64,000 nucleotides of DNA from JBGTGG01 sp964398945 (GTDB lineage: Bacteria; Bacteroidota; Bacteroidia; Cytophagales; Cyclobacteriaceae), in contig CAYNOT010000011.1 of the NCBI GenBank assembly GCA_964398945.1, positions 1 through 64,000 of the forward strand. Direction: 5' to 3'. Of the stretch, positions 50,292 to 60,033 are shown piece after piece. Below the pieces are notes generated by a model, which made no database searches, had not been told where the DNA came from, and saw only the letters and a list, made by a program, of their open reading frames with translations. The position numbers were made by a program, and so were the translations under genes. The stretch's first letter is position 1. Each line of letters opens with the position of its first letter.

Positions 50292-53200
50292 ATGAAAAAA
50301 CTAATTACAAGTATCATCCTGCTATCAAGCTGGTGCATTGGCCATGCACAAAACGAAATTTCCGGTCAGGCTCTACTGGGCGGGCTTCGCGCGCGTTCTG
50401 TCGGCCCGGCTGTAATGAGCGGACGTATTTCAGACATCGATGTTGTCAATAAAAAACCAACCATTGTTTGGGTTGGAACGGCAAGCGGTGGTTTGTGGAA
50501 ATCAGTAAGTGCCGGAGCCACTTTTCGTCCGGTGTTCGATGATTACACCATGTCGATCGGAAAAGTAACAATCGATCAAAATCATCCGGACACCGTTTGG
50601 GTGGGCACCGGTGAGCCGTGGGTTCGCAATAGTGTAAGTGTGGGGACCGGGGTTTATAAAACGACCAATGGTGGTACTTCATGGGAGTTCATGGGACTGA
50701 AAGAATCGGAACGCATTAGTGATATCCTCGTTGACCCCACTGATGGAAACACTGTATATGTTGGGGTTCAGGGAAAATTGTGGGGGCCGCACGAAGAGCG
50801 TGGCGTTTTCAAAACAACAGATGGCGGCAAAACCTGGAGCAAGATTTTGTACATCGATGAAAACACAGGTTGCGCAGAAATGGAAATGGACCCAAAAAAC
50901 CCAAACATTATTTATGCAGCCATGTGGAGCCATCGCAGGTCCCCGGATTTTTTTGATTCAGGGTTCAATGGTAAAAGTGGTTTATTCAAAAGTACCGATG
51001 GTGGGAAAACCTGGAACAAAATCCATAATGGATTGCCAAATGTGACGCTCGGAAGAATTGCAATCACGGCAGCTCCTTCCAACCCGAATATTTTATACGC
51101 GAGCATCGAAGCCAAAGAAGAAAAGGACAAAGGACTTTACAAGTCTTGGGATGCCGGTGCGAATTGGAAAAAAATCAATGGCGATTTCAACAACACCGTT
51201 CGTCCGTTTTATTTCTCAAGAATGGTAGTTGATCCAAACGCTGATAGTGTTTTGGTAAAGTGTGCTTTCATTCCGATCATCAGTACCGATGGTGGGATAA
51301 AATTTCGACAAATCAGTCAAAGTGTCCATGCCGACATACATGCCGCATGGATCGATCCAAACAATTCCAATCACATTCTATTGGGGACAGATGGTGGGGT
51401 CTACGAATCGCTGGACCAAGGCTATACTTTTAAGATGTGGATGAACCTTCCTGTGGGACAATTCTATCATGTTGCTGTTGACACACAAACCCCTTTTAAT
51501 ATTTACGGTGGCCTTCAAGACAATGGCTCCTGGTTTGGCCCTTCACAAAAAGCGGGTGGTGTCACCAATGGTGATTGGGAAGCCGTATATGGTGGCGATG
51601 GGTTTTGGTCGCATCCGCACCCGCGGGACAACAATACAATTTATGCGGAATACCAGGGTGGGCACGCTGTTCGCTATGACCGAAAATCGGGCGTGGCGAA
51701 AGACATCATGCCATATCCTGAAAAAGAAGGCGAAAAACTCCGGTTCAATTGGAATACACCGTTGGTGCAAAGCCCAAACAATCCGGACCGGATCTATATG
51801 GGCTCTCAATTTCTCCACATGTCGGATGACCGTGGCGATACATGGAAAAAAATCTCACCGGATTTGACCACCAACGATCCAAAAAGACAACGTCAAAAAT
51901 TTACGGGTGGATTGTCGATTGATAATTCATCGGCTGAAAACAATACGACCATTTATTACATCGCAGAATCCCCAAAAGACGAAAACCTGATTTGGGCAGG
52001 GACCGATGATGGGTATTTACAAGTAACCGAAAACCAAGGCAAAACCTGGACGAATGTCACCGCCAATATCCCCGGCCTTCCCGCAGGGAATTGGTGCTCT
52101 TCGATTGAGCCCGGGAAATTTGATCGCAACACCGTATACGTAACGTTCGACAACCATCGCAATAGCGATATGAAAACGTATACCTACAAATCCACCGACT
52201 TAGGGAAAACCTGGGCTTCCTTAACTACTCCGGATATTGAAGGATATGCATATATACTTCGCGAGGATCGGATCAATCCTGATTTACTTTTCCTGGGAAC
52301 TGAGTTTGGATTGTACGTATCGATCAATGGCGGAAAATCATGGTCGCGTTTTGAAAATAATTTGCCGAAAGCATCCGTGCAGGATTTGGTTGTTCATCCT
52401 ACTACAAACGCGTTGGTGATAGGAACACACGGCCGCTCCATTTATATTATTGATGATATCTCTGCCCTTCGGCAACTCAACAGTGATGTATTGGCAAAAT
52501 CTGTTCACTTTTTTGAAACAGAACCAACCTTGTTAACCGATCCGGGTGCAGGAACAACCTGGTTTGGTGGCGATGGAAATTTCGTGGGGGAAAATCCAAG
52601 TTCGTTGGCAAAGATTGTTTACTACATGGACAAACGCCATACGTTTGGCAAAATGAGCATTGAAGTGTACGATCAAAATGACAATTTAATCCGTGAACTG
52701 CCGGCCGGAAAAAGCAGGGGCATAAACGTAGTGGAATTGACCGCCAATTATGAACGGCCAAAGGCTGCACCATCTCAAAATCCGCAGGCCCTTTTTGGAA
52801 CCCTCTTCGGCCCTAACCTTCCCGCGGGAACGTACAAAGTCAAATTGGTGAAAGGAAAAGAAGAATACGAATCCAGCTTTACGTTAAAATATCCGGAGAA
52901 CTCACCGTACACATTGGAAGATCGCAAAGCACAGCAAGATGCCACGATGAAACTTTACAACCTTACTGAAAAGTTGGCGTATGTGTATGCAGCGCAAGAT
53001 GACCTGGCGAAGCAAGCAAAAGATGCGGTTATTAAAAACCCAAAACTTGGTAAGGTCGTAAATCCCTACATCAAAGAACTGGAAACACAAAATGCTTCCA
53101 TCGTTTTTCGTGGTGGCGATTTCTATATAAACACCGAAGAGAAATTAGCGGAGGATATATCTTCCTTATACGGACAAGTAAGTGGCTATCCCGGCAAACC

Positions 53201-53450
53201 GGGCAATGCCCAACTGGAGCGTATCGGTGGGTTGGCGGATGAAATGAAAAAAGTAGTGCAGAAGTTTGAAGAGTTTAAAGGAGAAAAACTGAAAAAAATA
53301 AATTCGAAAGTCGCTGCGGATAAAGTGATGGAACCACTTTCTGTCCTTTCAGAGGAAGAATTCAAAAGTGGTGAAAGCGGTGGCGGAATCAATCCAAAAC
53401 AATTGCAAGGATTTGATTGGGGATGGATGTCGCGGGCTAATTTTCGTTAG
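50292..53450 (+). CDS. secreted VPS10/BNR-repeat protein
   Basis: 1052 residues, signal peptide ending GHAQ. The first 650 residues carry many BNR/Asp-box repeats of the sortilin (VPS10) propeller type, for example KTTNGGTSW, KTTDGGKTW, KSTDGGKTW, ENQGKTWTNV, NGGKSWSR. After about residue 720 come a beta-rich domain (EVYDQNDNLIRELPAGKSRG) and a helical C-terminal part. Such proteins are common in Bacteroidota; they are glycosidase-like or binding propellers of unknown target. It is the first gene after a terminator. Confidence 0.9.
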   Translation: MKKLITSIILLSSWCIGHAQNEISGQALLGGLRARSVGPAVMSGRISDIDVVNKKPTIVWVGTASGGLWKSVSAGATFRPVFDDYTMSIGKVTIDQNHPDTVWVGTGEPWVRNSVSVGTGVYKTTNGGTSWEFMGLKESERISDILVDPTDGNTVYVGVQGKLWGPHEERGVFKTTDGGKTWSKILYIDENTGCAEMEMDPKNPNIIYAAMWSHRRSPDFFDSGFNGKSGLFKSTDGGKTWNKIHNGLPNVTLGRIAITAAPSNPNILYASIEAKEEKDKGLYKSWDAGANWKKINGDFNNTVRPFYFSRMVVDPNADSVLVKCAFIPIISTDGGIKFRQISQSVHADIHAAWIDPNNSNHILLGTDGGVYESLDQGYTFKMWMNLPVGQFYHVAVDTQTPFNIYGGLQDNGSWFGPSQKAGGVTNGDWEAVYGGDGFWSHPHPRDNNTIYAEYQGGHAVRYDRKSGVAKDIMPYPEKEGEKLRFNWNTPLVQSPNNPDRIYMGSQFLHMSDDRGDTWKKISPDLTTNDPKRQRQKFTGGLSIDNSSAENNTTIYYIAESPKDENLIWAGTDDGYLQVTENQGKTWTNVTANIPGLPAGNWCSSIEPGKFDRNTVYVTFDNHRNSDMKTYTYKSTDLGKTWASLTTPDIEGYAYILREDRINPDLLFLGTEFGLYVSINGGKSWSRFENNLPKASVQDLVVHPTTNALVIGTHGRSIYIIDDISALRQLNSDVLAKSVHFFETEPTLLTDPGAGTTWFGGDGNFVGENPSSLAKIVYYMDKRHTFGKMSIEVYDQNDNLIRELPAGKSRGINVVELTANYERPKAAPSQNPQALFGTLFGPNLPAGTYKVKLVKGKEEYESSFTLKYPENSPYTLEDRKAQQDATMKLYNLTEKLAYVYAAQDDLAKQAKDAVIKNPKLGKVVNPYIKELETQNASIVFRGGDFYINTEEKLAEDISSLYGQVSGYPGKPGNAQLERIGGLADEMKKVVQKFEEFKGEKLKKINSKVAADKVMEPLSVLSEEEFKSGESGGGINPKQLQGFDWGWMSRANFR

Positions 53451-53498
53451 TCATTCCTTATATAGTTATAGCAATGAACAACCAACCACAATTTTCGT

Positions 53499-53831
53499 AT
53501 GATAGGATTTGAAGTTAAAATCGATGACCAAATAATTGATGCAGCTCTGGAGAAGGGTGTAGTATCGGTGATCATGACCCGACTGAAGAAAGAGGATACA
53601 GATTATGTGAGCATCGACATCTCTGGTTTAAATACAGAAACTGAGGATCGATATAGATGGGCAGCGCAGGATTTAAAAGTAGGGGATTCAATTAATATTT
53701 TGGTAAAGAATGTTTCAAAGCATTCTTTACCAGAGATTAAAAAGTCTGACCCTGAAGAAACTAAAAATGCCAATAAAGTAAAGTACTTTCACGCACTACA
53801 AAAAGAGCTTATGGAAAAGGGGTTAATATAA
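53499..53831 (+). CDS. small hypothetical protein
   Basis: 110 residues, acidic, without signal or membrane segment: MIGFEVKIDDQIIDAAL at the start, a middle of mixed strands, and a charged C-terminal helix (NKVKYFHALQKELMEKG). No family is recognised. It follows the VPS10 gene after 48 bases on the same strand. It is likely cytoplasmic. The composition is protein-like and the start and stop are well placed. Confidence 0.6.
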   Translation: MIGFEVKIDDQIIDAALEKGVVSVIMTRLKKEDTDYVSIDISGLNTETEDRYRWAAQDLKVGDSINILVKNVSKHSLPEIKKSDPEETKNANKVKYFHALQKELMEKGLI

Positions 53832-53844
53832 GTAAACACTGGCA

Positions 53845-53926
53845 CCGTCCGACCGCTGATAGAACATACGCTGACAAAGTTTTTGACTTCCGGGTAAACC
53901 TTTGTAATTACCCGTCCGACCGCTGA
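53845..53926. repeat. 15-bp direct repeat pair
   Basis: CCGTCCGACCGCTGA occurs at 53845-53859 and 53912-53926, 67 bases apart, in the intergenic space before lipB. Confidence 0.7.
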
Positions 53927-53962
53927 CTACAATTATTTCCAGCGGCCTGATGGGTTCTTTAT

Positions 53963-53970
53963 TACCTTTG
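53963..53970 (+). promoter_or_regulatory. -7 box TACCTTTG of lipB
   Basis: TACCTTTG matches the Bacteroidota -7 consensus and lies 7 bases before the lipB ATG at 53978, again a very short leader. No convincing -33 element was picked out. Confidence 0.55.
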
Positions 53971-53977
53971 CATTCCC

Positions 53978-54706
53978 ATGCAAAACAAAAAAACCAAATT
54001 CATCCACCTGGGCCTCATCGACTACAAAGAAGCATGGGATTATCAAACCAAATTGTTTGAGGAAAACCTGGCCATAAAAGCTGCCAACCGGACCCTCCCT
54101 GTCAACCTGCCGGACAGGCAGGCAGGCAGGCTAACAACCAATAACCACCTCATCTTCTGCGAACACCCACACGTCTATACCCTCGGCAAGAGCGGTAAAA
54201 AAAACCACCTCCTCCTCAATGAAGATCGTTTGAAAGCAATAGATGCCACCTACTACCACATCAACCGCGGTGGCGACATCACCTATCATGGCCCCGGGCA
54301 AATTGTGGGCTATCCGATTTTAGATTTGGATAACTTCTTTACCGATATCCACAAATACATGCGGTTTATGGAAGAGGCCATCATTCAAACCCTTCTGGAA
54401 TATGGTGTTGAAGCAGGAAGAATTGAAGGGTTGACAGGCGTGTGGCTTGATCGGGGAAATCCAGCCAAGGCCAGAAAAATCAGCGCCTTTGGCGTGAAGT
54501 CGAGTCGATGGGTGACCATGCATGGGTTTGCCTTTAATGTGAATACGAACCTGGAATACTTCAACCACATTGTTCCCTGTGGTATCCCCGACAAAGCCGT
54601 CACTTCTTTGGAAAAAGAACTTGGACGTACGTTGGACATGAAAGAAGTGGAAAATATTCTAAAGAACAAACTGGCCGAAATTTTTGAAATGGAACTTATT
54701 GCATGA
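53978..54706 (+). CDS. lipB: lipoyl(octanoyl) transferase LipB
   Basis: 242 residues. HYHINRGGDITYHGPGQIVG-type and FNHIVPCGIPDKAVTSL motifs are present; C201 is the catalytic Cys and the Lys in ARKISAFG is its partner. LipB moves octanoyl groups from acyl carrier protein to E2 and H subunits in lipoate synthesis. The loop PVNLPDRQAGRLTTNN near residues 41-56 is translated from a CAGG-repeat sequence and looks like an in-frame insertion, since catalytic parts are intact. Confidence 0.93.
   Translation: MQNKKTKFIHLGLIDYKEAWDYQTKLFEENLAIKAANRTLPVNLPDRQAGRLTTNNHLIFCEHPHVYTLGKSGKKNHLLLNEDRLKAIDATYYHINRGGDITYHGPGQIVGYPILDLDNFFTDIHKYMRFMEEAIIQTLLEYGVEAGRIEGLTGVWLDRGNPAKARKISAFGVKSSRWVTMHGFAFNVNTNLEYFNHIVPCGIPDKAVTSLEKELGRTLDMKEVENILKNKLAEIFEMELIA
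54106..54131. repeat. CAGG-repeat element inside lipB
   Basis: CCTGCCGGACAGG is followed by a run of CAGG units up to 54131. The 13-mer CGGACAGGCAGGC is also in the hairpin loop at 23811-23823, so this is probably a small dispersed repeat that landed in frame. Confidence 0.6.
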
Positions 54707-54811
54707 ATTGTGCATTAACGACTGTAGAATAAAATAATAGTAAGCCCCGATTTTATCAAGTTGTTATTCCTGTACATTAAAATCCGTACTTTTAACAAAA
54801 AAGTATAGAAC

Positions 54812-55528
54812 ATGTTATCGGAATTAAATCAAATCCTCTTCCTCGACATTGAGACCGTTGCCTGCACCGACAATTATCAATCACTGGATGAACGGTTAAA
54901 AGCACAGTGGGCGCGAAAAGCAGGTTACTTAAAACGCGATGATCTCCAATCTGACGAAGGATTTTTCCATGAACGTGCCGGCATTTATGCTGAATTTGGA
55001 AAGATCATTTGCATTGCAGTCGGCAAACTCTATGAAAAAGAAAATGGGCAATTGGGATTAAAGACAAAAGTCTATGCCAACGACAATGAAAAAACACTGC
55101 TTGAAGAATTCAAGTCGATGGTTGAAAAAATAGATCCAACCACGCTCAAGCTTTGTGCACACAATGGAAAAGAGTTTGATTTTCCGTACATCAGCAGAAG
55201 AATGTTGGTCAATGGGATTTCACTCCCTGACACATTGAACCTTATGGGCAAAAAACCCTGGGAAGTGGCCCATCTTGATACAATGGAAATGTGGAAATTT
55301 GGGGACTATAAACACTACACTTCCCTGGACCTGCTGGCAAGCATCTTTGGAATCCCCACCAGTAAGGATGGCATTGATGGAAGCCAGGTAAATGAAGTGT
55401 ATTACAAAGAAAAAAATTTAGAAAAAATTAAGAAGTACTGTGTCAGTGATGTAATCGTAATGGTTCAGCTATATTTGAGGCTGCGAACCTTGCCCCTCCT
55501 GGAAACAGAAAATATTATTACCGCATAA
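54812..55528 (+). CDS. DEDDy-type 3'-5' exonuclease (PolB-exonuclease-like)
   Basis: 238 residues with LDIET (D12, E14) as ExoI, AHNGKEFDFPYI as ExoII and YCVSD (Tyr-x3-Asp) as ExoIII, which is the DEDDy signature. It resembles the predicted 3'-5' exonucleases related to the proofreading domain of family B polymerases. Its substrate, DNA or RNA, is not known. It ends 3 bases before the RNase R start and so belongs to a nucleic-acid operon. Confidence 0.88.
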   Translation: MLSELNQILFLDIETVACTDNYQSLDERLKAQWARKAGYLKRDDLQSDEGFFHERAGIYAEFGKIICIAVGKLYEKENGQLGLKTKVYANDNEKTLLEEFKSMVEKIDPTTLKLCAHNGKEFDFPYISRRMLVNGISLPDTLNLMGKKPWEVAHLDTMEMWKFGDYKHYTSLDLLASIFGIPTSKDGIDGSQVNEVYYKEKNLEKIKKYCVSDVIVMVQLYLRLRTLPLLETENIITA

Positions 55529-55531
55529 ATA

Positions 55532-57691
55532 ATGGCGAAAAAGAAAAAGCGCGATGAGCGCCAGAAGAAAAAAAGAAAAACCGAAATCAATAAGATTGAA
55601 ACGGGCATCTTGGCCCTCCTTGATAGCGAGCCCGGCCGTGCCTTTAGTGGGCAACAGATTATCCGAAAGCTAGGCGTTAAGAAAAAAGACGATATCAAGA
55701 AAGTATTTGATTACCTCGATGGTTTCGTAACAACCGAGCGTATTAGTCAGCTTAGCAATAAAAGTTACAAGACTTCCAAAAAAGCATCCGGTTCAGGAAA
55801 AGAACTTACCGGAATTGTCGATCATGTAAGTTCCCGCTTTGCATACATCCGCATTGGTGAAGACCAACCCGATGTGTACATCAAAGCAAAAGACATGAAC
55901 TCGGCTGTCCATGGTGATACCGTGAAGTTTTATATCCTGGCCACACGGCACGGTGAACATCCGGAAGGACGGATCACCGAAGTGCTCACACGTGCGCGTA
56001 CACGATTCGTTGGAAAGATGGAAGTGTCACGCGACTTTGCGTTTGTCGTTCCCGACTTTAGGAAAATGCATTCCGACTTCTTTATCTATCCGGATAATAC
56101 GATGGGTGCAAAGTCGAAAGACAAAGTGATTGTGGAAGTTACCTCGTGGGGAGATGGCGATAAAAACCCGGTAGCGAAGGTCACAGCAATTTTAGGAAAA
56201 GCCGGAGAGAACGAAGCAGAGATTCATTCCATTATGGCAGAGTTTGATTTGCCATTCCGTTTTTCCGAAGACATTGAAACAGAAGCCAACCAAATCAGTG
56301 ATAAAATCACACCAGAGGAAATCAAGAAACGAAAGGATTTTCGCAATGTGACCACCTTCACCATTGACCCGGAAGATGCAAAAGACTTTGATGATGCGTT
56401 ATCAATCCAATGGCTGGAAAATGGCAACCTGGAAATTGGTGTTCACATCGCGGACGTTACGCATTACGTCCATCCTGATTCAGGACTTGAAAAAGAAGCA
56501 TACGATCGCGCCACGAGTGTATACTTAGTGGATAGGACCATACCCATGCTCCCCGAGCGGTTATCGAATGGCTTGTGTTCGCTACGCCCGAAAGAAGACA
56601 AGTTGACTTTTGCCGCGGTCTTTGAAATGACCGAAGCCGGAAAAGTTGTAAACGAATGGTTTGGCCGCACCATTATCCATTCCGACAGAAGGTATGCGTA
56701 TGAAGAAGCGCAGGAAATTTTAGAAGGCAATGAAGGGGATTTTTCTAAAGAACTCTCCACACTTAACAACCTGGCGCACAAACTTCGAAAAGAGCGGTTC
56801 AAAAAAGGTGCAGTCAACTTTGAGACAACAGAAGTAAAGTTCAAACTTGATGAAAACGGAAAGCCGCTGGCAATTATTCCGAAAATTCGGAAAGATGCGC
56901 ACAAACTCATTGAAGAATTTATGCTGCTCGCCAACAAACAGGTAGCCACCTTTGTTTATAAAATGAAAAAGGGGGAGGATAAAAATACATTCGTGTATCG
57001 GGTACACGATTTTCCAAACCCCGAAAAAGTAAAAGACTTCGCTTTGTTTGCAAAACAATTTGGCCATCGCATGAATGTTGAGGAAAGCTCAATATCCAGT
57101 TCTTTAAATAAACTCATGGAGACCATTGAAGGTAAACCCGAGCAAAACATTTTGGAACAACTGGCCATCCGCACCATGGCAAAAGCAAAATACAGCACGG
57201 AAGAAAAAGGGCACTTCGGGTTGGCCTTTGACCACTACTCACATTTCACCTCACCTATTCGCAGGTATCCGGACATGATGGTGCACCGGTTGCTCCAACA
57301 CTATTTGGACAAAAAGAAAACGGTCAATAAAAACGACTTCGAAGAAAAGTGTGTGCATTCTTCTGAGCGGGAAAAGCGAGCTGCTGATGCAGAGCGCGCT
57401 TCGATTAAATTCAAACAAGTGGAATTCATGGCCTCCGCTCCTGATAAGGACTACGAAGGACTTATTTCCGGTATTACCGAGTGGGGCATTTATGTGGAAA
57501 TCATTGAGACCAAATGCGAGGGGATGATTCGCATGGTAGACATGAAAGATGATTACTATGATTTTGATGAAAAGAACTATAGGATTGTAGGCAAACGTAC
57601 TGGCAAAATTTTTACCCTTGGCGGGAAACTGATGGTGCGTGTGAAGAAAACGGATATCGACAAGCGGCTTATTGATTTGGAATTTGCATGA
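55532..57691 (+). CDS. rnr: ribonuclease R
   Basis: 719 residues. A very Lys/Arg-rich start (MAKKKKRDERQKKKRK) leads to a winged-helix part, cold-shock domains (about 85-230), the RNB catalytic domain with DPEDAKDFDDAL near 280-291 as the metal-binding Asp cluster, and a C-terminal S1 domain (about 640-717). RNase R degrades structured RNA 3' to 5' in the cytoplasm. Its stop overlaps the next gene in an ATGA junction. Confidence 0.95.
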   Translation: MAKKKKRDERQKKKRKTEINKIETGILALLDSEPGRAFSGQQIIRKLGVKKKDDIKKVFDYLDGFVTTERISQLSNKSYKTSKKASGSGKELTGIVDHVSSRFAYIRIGEDQPDVYIKAKDMNSAVHGDTVKFYILATRHGEHPEGRITEVLTRARTRFVGKMEVSRDFAFVVPDFRKMHSDFFIYPDNTMGAKSKDKVIVEVTSWGDGDKNPVAKVTAILGKAGENEAEIHSIMAEFDLPFRFSEDIETEANQISDKITPEEIKKRKDFRNVTTFTIDPEDAKDFDDALSIQWLENGNLEIGVHIADVTHYVHPDSGLEKEAYDRATSVYLVDRTIPMLPERLSNGLCSLRPKEDKLTFAAVFEMTEAGKVVNEWFGRTIIHSDRRYAYEEAQEILEGNEGDFSKELSTLNNLAHKLRKERFKKGAVNFETTEVKFKLDENGKPLAIIPKIRKDAHKLIEEFMLLANKQVATFVYKMKKGEDKNTFVYRVHDFPNPEKVKDFALFAKQFGHRMNVEESSISSSLNKLMETIEGKPEQNILEQLAIRTMAKAKYSTEEKGHFGLAFDHYSHFTSPIRRYPDMMVHRLLQHYLDKKKTVNKNDFEEKCVHSSEREKRAADAERASIKFKQVEFMASAPDKDYEGLISGITEWGIYVEIIETKCEGMIRMVDMKDDYYDFDEKNYRIVGKRTGKIFTLGGKLMVRVKKTDIDKRLIDLEFA

Positions 57692-58662
57692 CAGAAATAA
57701 AAGAGGTTCAATCGCTCATCGAGAAGGAAATAAAAAATCAGGCTTTTGGAAAAAAGCCTGGTTCATTATATGAACCCATTCGCTACCTTATGAATTTAGG
57801 CGGTAAGCGATTACGACCATTGCTCACCTTGCTTGCATATTCCCTTTACAAAAAGGATTTCAAAAAAATAATACCCTACGCAGTTGCGGTGGAAACCTTT
57901 CACAACTTCACCTTAATGCACGATGACATTATGGACAAAGCCCCGTTGCGCAGGGGCAAGGCAACGGTCCACAAAAAATGGAATGTGAACACAGCCATCC
58001 TTTCGGGGGATGTGATGTTGGTAAAGGTTTACGAAATGTTCAACAAACTAGAAGCAACAAAAGCAAAGGCGATTATTCAGATTTTCAATACCTGTGCAGC
58101 AGAAGTTTGTGAAGGGCAACAATGGGACATGGAATTCGAAAAAATGAATTCCGTTACCGAGAAGGAATACATTCAGATGATTAGCCAAAAAACTGCGGTG
58201 TTGCTGGGTTTTAGTCTTGAGCTTGGTGCCCGCCTTGCGGATGCCCCGGAAGAAGATTGCAAAGCGTTGAGAAATTTTGGGGTTTCAATTGGAATAGGCT
58301 TTCAATTGAAAGATGACTTGTTGGATGTGTACGGAGATGCAAAAAAAGTTGGCAAGCAAGTAGGCGGTGATATCATCGCAAACAAAAAGACATACTTGCT
58401 CATCAAAGCGTTGGAAAAAGCCAACACAAAACAAAAAAAAGAACTCGGTTTTTGGTTGGCCGCAAACCGTTCATCAAAAAAAGAAAAAGTACGTGCTGTT
58501 ACAACACTATACAATGACCTGGGTATAGACACCTTAACGCAAAAGAAAGCGGATTCCTTTTTCAAGAAAGGGTTTAAGCAGTTGGATGCTGTGCGTGTGC
58601 GTGCTGAAAAGAAAAAATTGCTTTCACATTTCACCAATGTGCTCATCGAGCGCCAGCATTGA
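57688..58662 (+). CDS. polyprenyl diphosphate synthase
   Basis: 324 residues with the first Asp-rich motif HDDIMD near 78-83 and the second KDDLLD near 208-213, which bind Mg-diphosphate in trans-type prenyl synthases. GGKRLRPLLTLLAYS is the typical N-terminal segment. The product is probably the octaprenyl- or similar side chain of menaquinone, though a shorter chain (geranylgeranyl) is possible. Translation is coupled to rnr by a four-base overlap. Confidence 0.93.
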   Translation: MTEIKEVQSLIEKEIKNQAFGKKPGSLYEPIRYLMNLGGKRLRPLLTLLAYSLYKKDFKKIIPYAVAVETFHNFTLMHDDIMDKAPLRRGKATVHKKWNVNTAILSGDVMLVKVYEMFNKLEATKAKAIIQIFNTCAAEVCEGQQWDMEFEKMNSVTEKEYIQMISQKTAVLLGFSLELGARLADAPEEDCKALRNFGVSIGIGFQLKDDLLDVYGDAKKVGKQVGGDIIANKKTYLLIKALEKANTKQKKELGFWLAANRSSKKEKVRAVTTLYNDLGIDTLTQKKADSFFKKGFKQLDAVRVRAEKKKLLSHFTNVLIERQH

Positions 58663-58780
58663 TAAGCCCCCTTCAAAAGAAAGGACTTCCATCCTACTTT
58701 GATCCATTTACCTGCTATTCCCAAAAGGAATATTCTTTATATTACGCCCTGAAAAAAACCGAACTTATCAATTCCAACGT

Positions 58781-60004
58781 ATGAAATCGAATACTTATTC
58801 CTGCCTTTCATTAATGATGTTCCTCCAATTTTTTATCTGGGGATCATGGTTCGTAACGCTGGGTTCCTACCTTAATTTCAATTTGAGTGCCACCGGATTG
58901 CAAATCTCCAATGTCTTTTCAACGCAATCGTATGGTGCCATTATTGCCCCTTTTATTATTGGGTTGATTGCTGACCGTTATTTTAATGCTGAAAGAATAT
59001 TGGGAGCGCTTCATCTTATAGGAGCGGTTCTCATGTATCTCATGTATCAAAGTACAGACATCACGTTGTTCTTTCCATACGCACTTGTCTATATGATTTT
59101 ATATATGCCTACACTAGCTTTGGTAAATACGGTTTCCTTCCGTCAGATTGATAATCCGGAAAAACAATTTGCTAAAATTCGCATTTGGGGAACAATCGGT
59201 TGGATTGTAGCAGGCCTGGCGATTAGTTATATCTTCCATTGGGATGCGGACGAACAAACAAAAGCAGGCGCTTTACGCAATACATTCTTAATGGCTTCAG
59301 TAGCCTCATTACTGCTGGGCTTGTTTAGCTTCACACTTCCTAAAACCCCTCCTACACAAGACCGCAGTCAAAAGAGCAGTATCAGTGAAATTCTGGGATT
59401 GAATGCATTAAGCTTGTTGAAGGATAAAAACTTTTTTGTCTTCTTCATTTCATCAATTCTCATTTGTATCCCGCTGGCGTTCTACTATCAGAATGCACTG
59501 CCTTTTTTGCAAAATGTTGGCGTAGCGAATCCAACAGCGAAGATGGCGATAGGCCAAATGTCGGAAGTATTATTTCTTTTATTGATTCCCTATTTCTTTT
59601 CGCGCTATGGGGTAAAGAAAACAATCTTAGTGGGCATGTTAGCATGGGCTTTGCGTTATGTGTTGTTTGCCTATGGTGATGCCGGCAGCGGCACGTGGAT
59701 GCTGATTATGGGGATCGCCCTCCATGGTATTTGTTACGATTTCTTTTTTGTTGCCGGACAAATTTACACCGATGCTAAAGCCGGTGTAAAGTTTAAAGGT
59801 GCAGCGCAAGGGTTGATAACCTTGGCAACGTATGGTGTTGGCATGCTCATCGGTTTTTGGGTAGCCGGTTATGTTACCGATATTTACACTGCACCGGAAG
59901 GATTGAATTGGCAGTCGATCTGGATTGCTCCTGCAGGACTTGCCTTTATCATTTTCTTAATGTTTATGCTCCTGTTTAAAGATGATAAGAAAGTAGCTGT
60001 TTAA
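58781..60004 (+). CDS. nucleoside:H+ symporter-like MFS permease
   Basis: 407 residues with 12 membrane segments and the nucleoside permease (NupG/XapB-like) pattern: FLQFFIWGSWFVTLGSYL at the start, QSYGAIIAPFIIGLIADRYF, and LHGICYDFFFVAGQIYTD near 310-330. Such carriers import nucleosides or related compounds with a proton. It stands just before a Gfo/Idh oxidoreductase on the same strand, which hints at a joint uptake-and-catabolism role. Substrate is not certain; in Bacteroidota this MFS branch often accompanies sugar catabolism genes. Confidence 0.87.
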   Translation: MKSNTYSCLSLMMFLQFFIWGSWFVTLGSYLNFNLSATGLQISNVFSTQSYGAIIAPFIIGLIADRYFNAERILGALHLIGAVLMYLMYQSTDITLFFPYALVYMILYMPTLALVNTVSFRQIDNPEKQFAKIRIWGTIGWIVAGLAISYIFHWDADEQTKAGALRNTFLMASVASLLLGLFSFTLPKTPPTQDRSQKSSISEILGLNALSLLKDKNFFVFFISSILICIPLAFYYQNALPFLQNVGVANPTAKMAIGQMSEVLFLLLIPYFFSRYGVKKTILVGMLAWALRYVLFAYGDAGSGTWMLIMGIALHGICYDFFFVAGQIYTDAKAGVKFKGAAQGLITLATYGVGMLIGFWVAGYVTDIYTAPEGLNWQSIWIAPAGLAFIIFLMFMLLFKDDKKVAV

Positions 60005-60033
60005 TTAGTGATTATTCTCAACCAATTCACATT

